A DNA stretch of 64,000 nucleotides from Bacteroidota bacterium (lineage in GTDB: Bacteria > Bacteroidota > Bacteroidia > NS11-12g > UBA955): contig CAUJCT010000002.1 in assembly GCA_963169345.1 (NCBI GenBank), positions 1-64,000 of the forward strand, read 5' to 3'. Shown piece by piece: positions 43,856-53,117 of the stretch; the first letter of the stretch is position 1; every line of letters starts with the position of its first letter. Below the pieces are notes generated by a model that saw nothing but the letters and a program-made list of their open reading frames with translations, made no database searches and was not told the origin of the DNA. The position numbers and the translations under genes are program-made.

Positions 43856-44356
43856 ATGGTACTAGCAGTAGATGTAAATTATTCCGAACGAAATGCAAAG
43901 GCTGTAGGAGTGGTATTTGACTGGACGGATGTAAAAGCCAGTGATGTTATCATTGTGCATTTAACTGATGTTGAGGAATATATCCCAGGAGAGTTTTACA
44001 AAAGAGAATTGCCATGTATATTAAAAGTCATTAGTAAGGTAAAAATTGAAGATATTCAAGCAATTGTTGTTGATGGATATGTCTATCTTGATAATGATAA
44101 AAAGTATGGTCTTGGAGCCTATTTATGGGAGGCCTTAGAAAAAAGTATACCTGTTATTGGCGTTGCGAAAAAGACTTATCATGAGAATGAAAAAAACGTA
44201 TTTGCATTAACAAGAGGTGAATCCAAAAATCCTCTTTACATTTCTGCAATAGGAATTGAACTTGAGCATGCTGTTGAACTGGTGCGTCATATGCAGGGAA
44301 ATCACCGGATTCCAACGATTTTAAAAGATTTAGACAAACTATCGATGGAACATTAA
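43856..44356 (+). CDS. Compact endonuclease V-like protein
   Basis: 166 aa, shorter than classical EndoV (about 220-230). The ordered motifs of the family are visible: AVDVNY (D6), YIPGEFYKRELP (wedge YIPG at 42-45, R50, E51), VVDGYVYL (D73, G74), GLGAYLWEAL, and IPVIGVAKKTY (K105). The metal-binding acids D6, E51 and D73 correspond to the family triad, but the histidine that usually follows VDG-G-aHPR is missing. EndoV cleaves near deoxyinosine in DNA or inosine in RNA. It sits in a small accessory operon rather than with repair genes. Confidence 0.75.
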   Translation: MVLAVDVNYSERNAKAVGVVFDWTDVKASDVIIVHLTDVEEYIPGEFYKRELPCILKVISKVKIEDIQAIVVDGYVYLDNDKKYGLGAYLWEALEKSIPVIGVAKKTYHENEKNVFALTRGESKNPLYISAIGIELEHAVELVRHMQGNHRIPTILKDLDKLSMEH

Positions 44357-44565
44357 ATACTCTAAGCTAATAAATTTAAATCAAGAGAAATAACATCCCG
44401 GTCAAAAAAAGCTATTACTCCAAACTATCCCTTTAAAAAGTACACATAAACCTCAAAATTATGGAACTTGTTTGTTTTCAGCAGTCCATTTTAAATGTAA
44501 ACTTAATTTGAAACTATGCTTTGCTCTAGTTTTTATATAAATTTGAATCATAAACTGATTTTTAA

Positions 44566-44913
44566 TTGAGTATAGTCAAACAATACGGATTAAATTTTTA
44601 CAGAATGAAAGATACTGATGGCCGAATACGCCATTTTGTAAGGGGTGGGGATGCAATTGGAGATTTTCTTGATTCATTAGATGATTTAGACATCATTGAT
44701 GCAGGATTGTCCAATGTGAATTATTATATAAATAACGGAGTCTATGACTCTGACAAGGAATATATTTCTTCGGATTTATATTCAGCTAGGCTCGACAATT
44801 CAGATGTGGATATTTATTTTGACGCTGGAGATGAATGCGATGTGTCATTAATGACCTTACCCATTGAGGATTTTCGAGAAATTTTGCAAGCTTGGAAAGA
44901 CTTTTTACAATAA
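44566..44913 (+). CDS. Small acidic cytoplasmic protein, immunity-like
   Basis: 115 aa, strongly acidic (IGDFLDSLDDLDIIDAG; SDVDIYFDAGDECDVSLM), no signal peptide. The frame opens at a TTG at 44566 directly after an in-frame TAA; an ATG at 44605 is the alternative start. A TAAATTTG (44538-44545) could serve as -7 element. Small acidic orphan proteins in such islands are often immunity proteins, but no named family was recognised. Confidence 0.5.
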   Translation: MSIVKQYGLNFYRMKDTDGRIRHFVRGGDAIGDFLDSLDDLDIIDAGLSNVNYYINNGVYDSDKEYISSDLYSARLDNSDVDIYFDAGDECDVSLMTLPIEDFREILQAWKDFLQ

Positions 44914-45102
44914 GTCGATAACATGGTTTTAACCTGCCTATTGTTTAGAAGTATTGTTCAATTCCAACCTCATTTTATTTCCAAAAAAACCAAACATTGC
45001 TTTCATTTTGCGCTTTCAGTTGAATAACAACGAAAGGGTAAGAATAAATCCAAATTGTAACAAAGCAAAAAGGGTTCTCATTCTAACTCATCATGTATAA
45101 AA

Positions 45103-45612
45103 TTAAGGCGATGAGAGATATGCCTTAATAATTTGGTCTAATATTTGACTGTGATAAAAGTATACACAATAACTAATCGAAGGGATACGCACATGACCAT
45201 ACTCAACACCGAAGGATGATACTGATTTAGCTACTTCCTTTGCTATTTGCTCTATGATACCGATTTTTCCAGAGTTGGCCTTGTCTTCAAGCAAACTAAA
45301 ATAGACTGAAGTGCTATTATCATATTTATATAAGCTATCTTTGGGAAAGCTTGCATATATACACTCACATAAGAAAACTTCTTTTAAAATCTGATCATTG
45401 GGTGGTATAATTTCATAGTGAATGCTATCCAGAGTCATATATTTAACCAAAGAATCCACCAAGCTTATAAACCTCGTAGAATCTTCGACATAAATCTTCC
45501 TAATTTCCTTTAACAAGGTATCATTTTTACTCAACCTTGTATCTTCCCAACCTTGAGCCTTTAATGTAAGAGAAACCAATAAAACAACGCCAATACAAAT
45601 TGTGTTTTTCAT
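45103..45612 (-). CDS. Secreted protein of unknown function
   Basis: 169 aa. Signal peptide MKNTICIGVVLLVSLTLKAQ. The body is helical, with two cysteines in FLCECIYASF and one in ISYCVYF. No domain recognised. Confidence 0.6.
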   Translation of the reverse strand: MKNTICIGVVLLVSLTLKAQGWEDTRLSKNDTLLKEIRKIYVEDSTRFISLVDSLVKYMTLDSIHYEIIPPNDQILKEVFLCECIYASFPKDSLYKYDNSTSVYFSLLEDKANSGKIGIIEQIAKEVAKSVSSFGVEYGHVRIPSISYCVYFYHSQILDQIIKAYLSSP

Positions 45613-45923
45613 AATTAATTTAATCTACTAAGTTTTAATTTCAATTTTCACACTTTAGTGTCAAATTTTCTTTGAAAGGTAAGAAAACCGGAGATTATAT
45701 TGCCTCTCAGAATCTTAAAGTGTAAAGCAAATGTATTAACATTTAACGGATGAACAATGAGTAATTATTGCATATATGCTATAAAAAAACAAAAGCAAAA
45801 AGGAAATAGCCATGGAATTTGGTTGCAGTTTCAGGGTATGTGGAAGACTTTTTCGACAGATTAAAAGTATTCATAGTCTTAAACTAGTCCAAGGATTTAG
45901 GGGGTTAAGACAACTAACTATAC
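45613..45923. other. Gene-free spacer, nothing recognised
   Basis: 311 bp between two minus-strand genes. No repeat, terminator or promoter consensus stood out. It does not carry the spacer element found at 49-54 kb. Confidence 0.5.
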
Positions 45924-46325
45924 TCAAAATGCAGACTTAAAATTAAAATTCATTATAACAAAAATTAAAATTTTAATAACCCTAACAATAAATCCAATTA
46001 ATAAAATCGTCCATCCCAAATTCTCATTATATTTTAAACGTCCAGCACTACTCTTAAAGTACCTATAATCCATGTAATACCTTTTTTTTCTTCCAAAATA
46101 AAATAAATTAAATATCCAAATTATAGACATCAAAATAAAACCAATTAATAACCAATTAAATCCAATATTTAAGAAAAGACTCGACAAAAGTATTATGTTT
46201 ATTGTGACAAGGTTAGCAAGTAAAAGACTTGCTCCTTCTGAATAAACACCATATTTAATAAAATCAATATTTTCTCTCACATACGCTTTATAGATTATAA
46301 AATATAGATATCTGTAATAATTCAT
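45924..46325 (-). CDS. Small membrane protein, paralogue of the gene at 37184
   Basis: 133 aa. It shares MNYYRYLYFIIYKAYVR, YSEGAS, LVTINIILLSSLF, IWIFNLFYFGRKKRYYMDYR and KYNENLGWTILLIG with the 134-aa protein. Three to four membrane helices. The pairing of this family with the 46611 lipoprotein mirrors the 37184/34729 pair about 10 kb away. Function unknown. Confidence 0.68.
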   Translation of the reverse strand: MNYYRYLYFIIYKAYVRENIDFIKYGVYSEGASLLLANLVTINIILLSSLFLNIGFNWLLIGFILMSIIWIFNLFYFGRKKRYYMDYRYFKSSAGRLKYNENLGWTILLIGFIVRVIKILIFVIMNFNFKSAF

Positions 46326-46610
46326 AATTAGAATAGTTTAAAGTACTAAGGTGGAAAAGCCGACGAAATTGCCTCGCTTGCGACGAAGTATATTGACCCC
46401 TTGTTTTGAGAATAAAAATCCATCATTATTCATCTTAGTTTTTTAGGTTAACACGAATGTATATTTTTTCTGTTAATTTTTGTTGATTGTAGGCTCCCCC
46501 GAAAAGAGTACGATCTAAAAATAACGAAAAATATTTATTTTAAGAGAAAATAAAAAATGATAAAGACGTATTTGCACCTAATTTGGTGGTAATTTAATTC
46601 TATACCCATT

Positions 46611-46940
46611 TTAATCTTGATTAAGTTCCGCATATTTTATCATTCTTCCCATTGAATCTCTATATAAAGTAACTGTATAGCTATTCGAATCCTTATGAAT
46701 TGAATCACCTAATTCCAATATGATTTCTTGCCTATGAATTGTGGAAATTTTCGTATAACACACAAATGAATCATGATTAGAAACTCTTACAAGATATATA
46801 AATCTTGGTTGAACTTCAATTCTTGAAATTACACCATTTACCTCACTTCTCTTATATTTTTCCCAATAAGAAGAATCACCACAAGAACCAAGGATTGACA
46901 TAGTAAAAATCAATAAAAGTGAATTATACAAAATATACAT
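46611..46940 (-). CDS. Small lipoprotein, paralogue of the gene at 34729
   Basis: 109 aa. Lipoprotein signal with the lipobox ILGSCGDS. The mature part matches the 118-aa paralogue nearly colinearly (SYWEKYKRSEVNGVISRIEV; QPRFIYLVRVSNHDSFVCYT; LYRDSMGRMIKYAELN). The DNA of the 3' half is nearly superimposable. Function unknown. Confidence 0.72.
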   Translation of the reverse strand: MYILYNSLLLIFTMSILGSCGDSSYWEKYKRSEVNGVISRIEVQPRFIYLVRVSNHDSFVCYTKISTIHRQEIILELGDSIHKDSNSYTVTLYRDSMGRMIKYAELNQD

Positions 46941-47533
46941 AACTATTTAGAATATTTTTTGGTTTAGTAGCATTATTAGTATTGATCCATTTCATTTAAG
47001 ATTTCTTTGTTTCTTTGCAATTAGACTTGTAGAAAAATATGATAATTACATTGTAAGAAAATAAAAACTTGGCCAACCGCTTGGATCTGTCAGATATATG
47101 AAAAAAGAATACCTATCACCTCTTCTGAAAATAGGCTTGACTTCTGAAAATTCATAAGACTCGCCTATTCCAATCACTTTTTCACGAAATTCTAACTGTC
47201 CACTCTTGTTATAAAGGTATAAATAGGCCGAATACTCCGAATAATAATGTCGATACACAAACAGCCCACCACTATTTATGCTGTCTTTAATTGGAACATA
47301 GAATTCAAATGAATCATTAAAAAAAGATGAATCAAAGACTTTATTGTAGTTGTTATGTATCATTCGAGTTTCCCTGAAAACATTCCAACTTCCATTGATT
47401 CTATAGAAATCATATTCGTATCTATGATTTCTTTTTACTTCCTTACTGCTAAGCAAAATAACTGAGGTATCTGTGACATTATAAATATTTTCTTTGTATG
47501 CATACATATTCTCATCATACTCCCACACAACTA

Positions 47534-48892
47534 TCCGAAACTTTTTTGAAAAAGTTTGAATAAGCCTTATTTTGGCAATGTACCACCAGAACCGCAATGG
47601 GCCTATTCAAACGAACCAAAAATAATAACAAACCAGTACTTCGCCAAATTTTAGATTTAATCCCTGACTGGTTAGTTCAATCTTGTATAAGCAAATACCA
47701 ATCAGATAAGGGCTGCCACAAGTATATGACCTATGATCAACTGGTCGCATTAAGTTTCGGACAGCTTTGCAAATGCACGACACTAGCCGATATTAGTGCG
47801 GGATTGTCTGTTAGCGAAACATTTATTCGTGATCTTAAATTGAAACAAAATCCGGCTAAAAGCACGATGAGTGATGGGAATAAAAACCGCAACTGGCGTG
47901 TGTTTGAAATGTTATATTATAAATTATTGTCTCATTATACCCAAGTGCTAAAAGTAAAGCATAGAACTGATATCATTGATGAGGTGAAACACCACACCAT
48001 CAAAATTATCGACAGTACCACTATCAGTCTGAGCCTTGGTTTATTTGATTGGGCGAAGTTTCGGACAGCTAAAGGCGGCATTAAAATACACACATGTTGG
48101 GATGATTCCTTGCAAATACCAGACATGATAAATATAACACCTGCAAAAGTGCATGACAGCAAAGGATTTGAGCAGCAAGTGTTTAAGAAAGATACAATCA
48201 TTGTCGAAGACAAAGGCTATTTTGATTTTAAATTAATGCGTTCTCGAATTGATGCAAAAAACATATTTGTAACCAGAATTAAGGATAATACGCTGTTCGA
48301 AAGAATTGAAGAATTAGATCTCCCTGATGAAAAGCACTATCATATACTCAAGGACGAGATCATCACACTCACTGGAGTGAAGGCTAAAGAATGTGGCATG
48401 GAGGGACTAAGCTTAAGATTAATTCATGTTTATGATGAGGTGAATAATAAAGTCATAGAAATATTTACGAATCAACTCACTTGGGAGGCCGCTACAATTG
48501 CAGCTTTATACAAAAAAAGATGGGATATCGAACTTTTTTTCAAAGGTCTCAAACAGAACCTGCAAGTAAAAACCTTTGTCGGTACAAACGAAAACGCGGT
48601 AAAATCACAAATCTATGTCGCCTTGATACAATATCTACTATTAGAATTACTCAGACGTAATACTTGTAAAATTAAGCAGGGAATGAGCAATTTTAGCGAG
48701 AAAATCAGGATTTGTCTCACGTATTACCTATCAATTGAATATGTCTGCAATGTCGTCAAACCGAAAGTATTCAGGATTAAAAACAAGGAACCAGATTGGA
48801 TTCAGGTAGATATTTTCCAAAAAACCAAACTAAGTCTGTAGTATTTGCTGGGCCTCTGGAGGATTGTTTTGCAGTATTAGAAAACTTTCGGA
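47534..48892 (+). mobile_element. IS4-type insertion sequence
   Basis: About 1.36 kb bounded by imperfect inverted repeats: the left end TCCGAAACTTTTTTGA (from 47534) and the right end, read on the other strand, TCCGAAAGTTTTCTAA (from 48892). It contains one transposase gene. No exact target-site duplication is visible; the flanks ATAGTTGT and ACTGCTGT (minus strand) agree at only 5 of 8 positions, so the insertion is old or the boundary is off by a few bases. Confidence 0.75.
47597..48841 (+). CDS. IS4-family transposase
   Basis: 414 aa. An N-terminal DUF4372-like region (LRQILDLIPDWLVQSCISKY, MTYDQLVALSFGQLCKCTTL) is followed by the DDE catalytic domain: IIDSTTISLSL with the first Asp, DTIIVEDKGYFDF with the second, and YKKRWDIELFFKGLKQNL, the Y-(2)-R-(3)-E-(6)-K signature of IS4 elements. 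It appears full length and uninterrupted, so the element may still be active. It lies on the opposite strand to the gene it disrupts. Confidence 0.93.
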   Translation: MGLFKRTKNNNKPVLRQILDLIPDWLVQSCISKYQSDKGCHKYMTYDQLVALSFGQLCKCTTLADISAGLSVSETFIRDLKLKQNPAKSTMSDGNKNRNWRVFEMLYYKLLSHYTQVLKVKHRTDIIDEVKHHTIKIIDSTTISLSLGLFDWAKFRTAKGGIKIHTCWDDSLQIPDMINITPAKVHDSKGFEQQVFKKDTIIVEDKGYFDFKLMRSRIDAKNIFVTRIKDNTLFERIEELDLPDEKHYHILKDEIITLTGVKAKECGMEGLSLRLIHVYDEVNNKVIEIFTNQLTWEAATIAALYKKRWDIELFFKGLKQNLQVKTFVGTNENAVKSQIYVALIQYLLLELLRRNTCKIKQGMSNFSEKIRICLTYYLSIEYVCNVVKPKVFRIKNKEPDWIQVDIFQKTKLSL

Positions 48893-49375
48893 CAGCAGTG
48901 AATTTAAATCTAATAGTCTTTCCCTTGAACAAGGTTGCTGTATAATAAGCGCTTTCACAAGAATTATACCATGCAAATAATCTGATTTTACTTTTTCTTT
49001 TAAATTTCCTTTTCCAATTAAGATGAGTTATTTTATTGATATCTATTTTGGTATAGCAACGATTGGTTAGATTAGTAACTGAATCAAGATGGGAAATATC
49101 GAATATTATTTTAAATTTATTAAACTCAATCAAGTATCTACCTTTTTATGAATTAACGATTAAACCATTTGAATCACAATAGTTAATCTTAATTGAACTA
49201 TCTATTACTCCAAATGAATCCTTATAAACTAATTGACCATCAACAAATATTTGATTTACAAAATGTGGATGAAAGCTTTGAGAATTTAAATCAAAACAAA
49301 TAAACAACAATAAAAGCCGAATTCTAGTCATTCTCTTTTCCATTATATGATAATCTACTAGCCCAACTCGCAACA

Positions 49376-49473
49376 CTCCAAACCCGCGTTGGCATTATGC
49401 TCCCAAAGGGGGAAGGAAATGAGGGTGAGAGTGGGAGTGAGTGTGAGGAAGGTTTAGTCATAGAGCGAAGATA
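49376..49473 (-). repeat. Spacer element copy A
   Basis: Module 1, CTCCAAACCCGCGTTGGCAT (49376-49395) continuing TATGCTCCC; a purine-rich GTGAG-type middle; module 2, GTTTAGTCATAGAGCGAAGA (49452-49471). It lies between two minus-strand genes. Four related copies follow at 51.3, 52.3, 53.0 and 53.8 kb. Confidence 0.75.
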
Positions 49474-49556
49474 AATAAAAAATGAGTTTTACCCCAGTTC
49501 AAGACATAACTTCTAAACAATTAAGTTAGTGTTCATTCAAGATTAGATGAATAAAA

Positions 49557-49961
49557 TCAAAATCGTTCTTTAACAATTTTGGCTTGCATTTTTATTTTTC
49601 TCATTTCCAATATATAATTTCTATTAGAATCGTTAATAGCGATGATTTTGCAATTCAACAAACTTGAGTAATACACCAGATCATAGTAAAAATCTGAGTC
49701 ATTTAAGTAGTTAATTCCAAATGTCCCCTTATTTATTAAACTCTCTTCATTACTCATTTTCTCAATTGCTGTTACTATCGTACCTACCTCAACACCATTA
49801 TGAAATTTGTACTCATAATACAATGCGTTTAAATATTCACATTGGTTGCAGGTATCTTTTCCACTCTGAGGACTGACAATGATATTACTTCTTTTATCAC
49901 TTGAGCAAAATGATAGAAGTAATAGCAAGAACAATACAACTAGACTTTTTTTAACCACCAT
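49557..49961 (-). CDS. Lipoprotein of unknown function
   Basis: 134 aa. Lipoprotein signal SLVVLFLLLLLSFCSSDKRS (lipobox LSFC). The mature part has a C-x-x-C pair (DTCNQCEYLN) and IVTAIEKMSNEES. No family recognised. One of the series of single minus-strand genes separated by the spacer element. Confidence 0.6.
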   Translation of the reverse strand: MVVKKSLVVLFLLLLLSFCSSDKRSNIIVSPQSGKDTCNQCEYLNALYYEYKFHNGVEVGTIVTAIEKMSNEESLINKGTFGINYLNDSDFYYDLVYYSSLLNCKIIAINDSNRNYILEMRKIKMQAKIVKERF

Positions 49962-50182
49962 AACGATATGTACCTCTTCCTATATTATATGTTTTTATCA
50001 TTTTTTATTGTCTCCATGTCTTAGCCCACCTAATTCTTGGACATTATTTACTAAATGGTTTAAGTTCATATTCTTTTCGGTTTTAATATCCTTGAAGATC
50101 ATTTATAAAATAGAACACTAGATGAGAATTATTAACTTTGAATCTTTTACTAAAAAAGGGAGGGTTACATTTAAAATAACAT

Positions 50183-51157
50183 TTATTTTTTTTTAACTAA
50201 ATCAAATAATTCGTTTATAACATTCCTTAATTCATCATCAAAATCAATATTATTATAATCTGTTTTGTAATAATGCTGATAAATATAATCTCGCTTATCC
50301 AATGGAATTTCGGTAAAACAAAGTTTTGAATCAAAGTAAATTTTAAAGAAAAAAGTCAAATATTTCTTTAAAGCTCCATTATTTCGTTCGTTAACAAATC
50401 CATAATCTGAGATTAGAATTGGGGAATCAGGGTAAAACTTTAATTGGATAACATTGAAAAGGGCATTCGCAATTTCAAAAAAAGATGTGTCATCTGTAAA
50501 TCTATCTTCTAATCTGAATAAAATATTAGAAAAATAGTCTTTGTCTTTCAATACAAATTTTGCGCTGAATTCAGTGTAATAAGTACTGACATTCACTTCA
50601 CCTAACTTATATGGATATATTTTACCGATCAACAGGATATTATTCCTTTCGATATCCGTATTCAGACTTTCAATTAAATTCTTGCATAGAATTGTGTCTA
50701 GTTTGTCCTTCTCAAATGAGATACTTAGCAAAGTGTCAAAATAATACTTGTATTGGACCGGATAGTGACAAAAAATGTACTTATTGTTAAATATTATCTT
50801 GTAAAAATCTGTTATAATTTCTCTTCTTATTATTTCATGTAAATTTGAATCATTGTCAAGAGACGGCGCATATTCTTCTGAATCTTCATATGCTCCAAAA
50901 GAAATTCCTGATAAATATTCCAACATATTTGAAAAATAGTAAAACTGGCTTTTAGGTAGGTTTTTATCCAGAAATCTTTTTTGAAATTCGACGATTTTCA
51001 AAGTATCCTTCTTTATCCAAGATTCACATACATGAGAAACATAAGTATAAATACTATCATGATAAAACTTACAATCTTCACAAGAAACTCTTGTAGAATT
51101 CGCTTTAATCAGAAATGTAAAAGAAATAATTATTAAAAAAAGAAATGTTTTTCTCAT
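50183..51157 (-). CDS. Secreted protein of unknown function
   Basis: 324 aa. Signal peptide MRKTFLFLIIISFTFLIKAN, then a C-x-x-C pair (SCEDCKFYHD), here as in the neighbouring 134-aa lipoprotein and the 177-aa protein (CFSC). The rest is helical and rich in Tyr, Phe and Asn, without recognised domains. The spacer on its 5' side carries element copy B. Confidence 0.6.
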   Translation of the reverse strand: MRKTFLFLIIISFTFLIKANSTRVSCEDCKFYHDSIYTYVSHVCESWIKKDTLKIVEFQKRFLDKNLPKSQFYYFSNMLEYLSGISFGAYEDSEEYAPSLDNDSNLHEIIRREIITDFYKIIFNNKYIFCHYPVQYKYYFDTLLSISFEKDKLDTILCKNLIESLNTDIERNNILLIGKIYPYKLGEVNVSTYYTEFSAKFVLKDKDYFSNILFRLEDRFTDDTSFFEIANALFNVIQLKFYPDSPILISDYGFVNERNNGALKKYLTFFFKIYFDSKLCFTEIPLDKRDYIYQHYYKTDYNNIDFDDELRNVINELFDLVKKK

Positions 51158-51284
51158 AAGTCAAGTTTCCATAATTATCTAATTATTTAAAATTCCATAC
51201 TTAACTTTTAGCCATTAGCTGAATCTTTATCCTTCCCATTACCTTTCGCTTGAAGGAGCCAGTCATATACATCCCATTTATATC

Positions 51285-51371
51285 GCTCCAAACCCTCGTT
51301 GGCATAATACTCCCTAAAGGGATGTGATGGAAGATATGTGTAAAATATAGTTTGAGTCATAAAGCGAATAT
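51285..51371 (-). repeat. Spacer element copy B
   Basis: Module 1, GCTCCAAACCCTCGTTGGCA (51285-51304) continuing TAATACTCCC; module 2, GTTTGAGTCATAAAGCGAAT (51350-51369). The whole spacer 51158-51442 holds no gene. Confidence 0.78.
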
Positions 51372-51442
51372 AAGAAAATTTCAGGATAAAAACGTTTCAA
51401 GTTTCCTCAGAAATAAACTTCCTATTGTCTTTTGACCTAGCC

Positions 51443-52033
51443 TTAATTCACTCTTAATGTTGTGAAAAATACCCGTTTAATATATTTCGAGTAATTACTC
51501 TCTTGTTTAAATTTGCGCCTGAAAAAACGCTTCATATTGGTTGTTCTATTAATCACTGGATAAAGCTTCTCATACATCGATAAATAATGCGGATGTTTCA
51601 ACAAGTATTTTTGATGTTTTTTGTCATTTTCACTGAAACCATAAACTTTAATAAGATAAAAATTTGTTAAACGCATTCCCTTTGGACCTTCATAGTACAT
51701 TAAAAGCAAATTATCATCCTGAAGTACTGTATCAATTACTCGAATGTATAAACACTTCCTGACAACATCCAGATACCAAAATGTTTTCATCTGATTCAAT
51801 TCATCTTGAATTGGATTACTATAAATTGTGTCAAAATAACAATTATTCACACCGGGACTAATACACATTAATTTGGCTTTCAAAATAATCTGGTCGATGC
51901 TACATTTACAGATTCCCGAAATGCTTGAGTCTTGTTCAATTGGCTCGATACTGTTCCTGTAATTACTAACCTCTATTGCCTTTACATTTGACGTCAACAT
52001 CAACAATGCTCCAATCAAAATTTTTAACTTCAT
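51443..52033 (-). CDS. Secreted protein of unknown function
   Basis: 196 aa from ATG 52033 (a TTG 6 bp upstream is also in frame). Signal peptide MKLKILIGALLMLTSNVKAI. Cysteines in SGICKCSID and KLMCISPGVNNCYFD. A basic C-terminus contains KRFFRRKFKQESNYSKYIKR. No family recognised. Confidence 0.58.
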   Translation of the reverse strand: MKLKILIGALLMLTSNVKAIEVSNYRNSIEPIEQDSSISGICKCSIDQIILKAKLMCISPGVNNCYFDTIYSNPIQDELNQMKTFWYLDVVRKCLYIRVIDTVLQDDNLLLMYYEGPKGMRLTNFYLIKVYGFSENDKKHQKYLLKHPHYLSMYEKLYPVINRTTNMKRFFRRKFKQESNYSKYIKRVFFTTLRVN

Positions 52034-52039
52034 ATACAA

Positions 52040-52435
52040 TTCATTTTTTCTTAGGAGTAACTAAATAATTCATTTTTCACTTTATGTACAATATTTACAT
52101 TTTTGAATTTCCTCGTAGGCATATTTTGGATTTAGTTTTGGAATCAATCCAAGCCCATTGAAGCTGCAGAATTCATGCTGCAATCTTTTGATTTTCCATA
52201 ACTTTTGGATTAAATACTTGTTAATATTGTTGGTTAGTTAATTTGGGCAAACTTATTACATCTCTATTAACCCTCGTTGGCTTTATACCCCCAAAGAGAT
52301 ATGATGGTGAGCGTGAGAACGAAGAAGTTTGAGTCATAAAGCGAAGATAGGAAAATATTTCTCTATTACATTAAACATAAACTCATCACATAGAGAAATG
52401 TCATTACAGTGTTTTAAACTATTTTAATATATAAC
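52040..52435. other. Gene-free spacer containing element copy C
   Basis: 396 bp between minus-strand genes. Apart from the repeat at 52268-52349 nothing was recognised. Confidence 0.55.
52268..52349 (-). repeat. Spacer element copy C
   Basis: Module 1 without its first bases, TAACCCTCGTTGGCTTTATA (52268-52287) continuing CCCCC; a GTGAGCGTGAG middle; module 2, GTTTGAGTCATAAAGCGAAG (52327-52346) plus ATA. Confidence 0.78.
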
Positions 52436-52927
52436 TTAAAACTTAATTTTAGTTAATTCCATAACAGTTTGCTCAAACGCATTGATATATTCAAAAGTAT
52501 AATACTTATCCATATTTCTCTTGCTTGAAACTATAAATTCTTGATATTTTAGTGAAGTTGAATCATCTGAATTACCATAGGCTCCTACCGTACCTGCCCT
52601 AAAAACGAACTTTGAAGAATCGTCACTCAATTTACTTTCTTCTTTAATGGCAATGATTTCCTTTCTATTTCCATTAGAGTCTATTAAATAAAACTGTTGA
52701 TCAAGGTTCCCATAAATATCTTTAAATTTAGTAAGTAATATCCCATTTTGGGGAATAACATAAACTCTTACATTGTTTTCATATTTTTCTTCAGCACCCT
52801 CCTTTATATTATATATAATATTTACTTTTCCAATATATGTTTCTGGAATTAAAAATACCTCCTTTATCAAATTACTAGATGAAGAACATGAAACAGAAAT
52901 TAAAATTAAAATTAGATACTTATACAT
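52436..52927 (-). CDS. Lipoprotein, DUF6843-like
   Basis: 163 aa. Lipoprotein signal MYKYLILILISVSCSSSSNL (lipobox VSC). The mature part, FLIPETYIGKVNIIYNIKEG followed by VYVIPQNGILLTKFKDIYG, matches the DUF6843 pattern (IP-GY-G-V-I-Y, then IP-NGIL-T). The molecular function of that family is unknown. Confidence 0.65.
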   Translation of the reverse strand: MYKYLILILISVSCSSSSNLIKEVFLIPETYIGKVNIIYNIKEGAEEKYENNVRVYVIPQNGILLTKFKDIYGNLDQQFYLIDSNGNRKEIIAIKEESKLSDDSSKFVFRAGTVGAYGNSDDSTSLKYQEFIVSSKRNMDKYYTFEYINAFEQTVMELTKIKF

Positions 52928-52975
52928 TACTTGTTTTCTATTAAATTGAAAATTTCACCATTTACTTAATGATCT

Positions 52976-53021
52976 TTATGAGTGGGTGTGAGTGTGAGGA
53001 ATTAATAGTCATAAAGCGAAT
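52976..53021 (-). repeat. Spacer element copy D (partial)
   Basis: Only the GTGAGTGTGAGGA middle and module 2, ATAGTCATAAAGCGAAT (53005-53021), remain; module 1 is absent. It lies 49 bp upstream of the 52927 start codon. Confidence 0.68.
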
Positions 53022-53117
53022 TTAAGAAAAAAATTAAAATCTTGATGGATTTGCTTTCAAAAATACAAATTGATATCAAATCGAAAGACCTGTTTAGTGA
53101 ATAAAAATCAGTGAGTA

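Larger units (their letters stand above)
47046..49331 (-). pseudogene. Secreted-protein gene interrupted by an IS element and an in-frame stop
   Basis: The 5' part runs from ATG 49331 (signal peptide TRIRLLLLFICFDLNSQ) to 48893, with one in-frame TAA at 49148-49146 and the same frame continuing after it (KGRYLIEFNKFKIIFDISHL, WYNSCESAYYTATLFKGKTI). The 3' part resumes at 47533 (VVWEYDENMYAYKENIYNVT) and ends FYFLTM at 47046. Joining the parts across the element gives KFTA-VVWEYDEN without a gap. One secreted protein of about 300 aa was thus lost through an insertion and a nonsense change. Its family is unknown. Confidence 0.7.
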
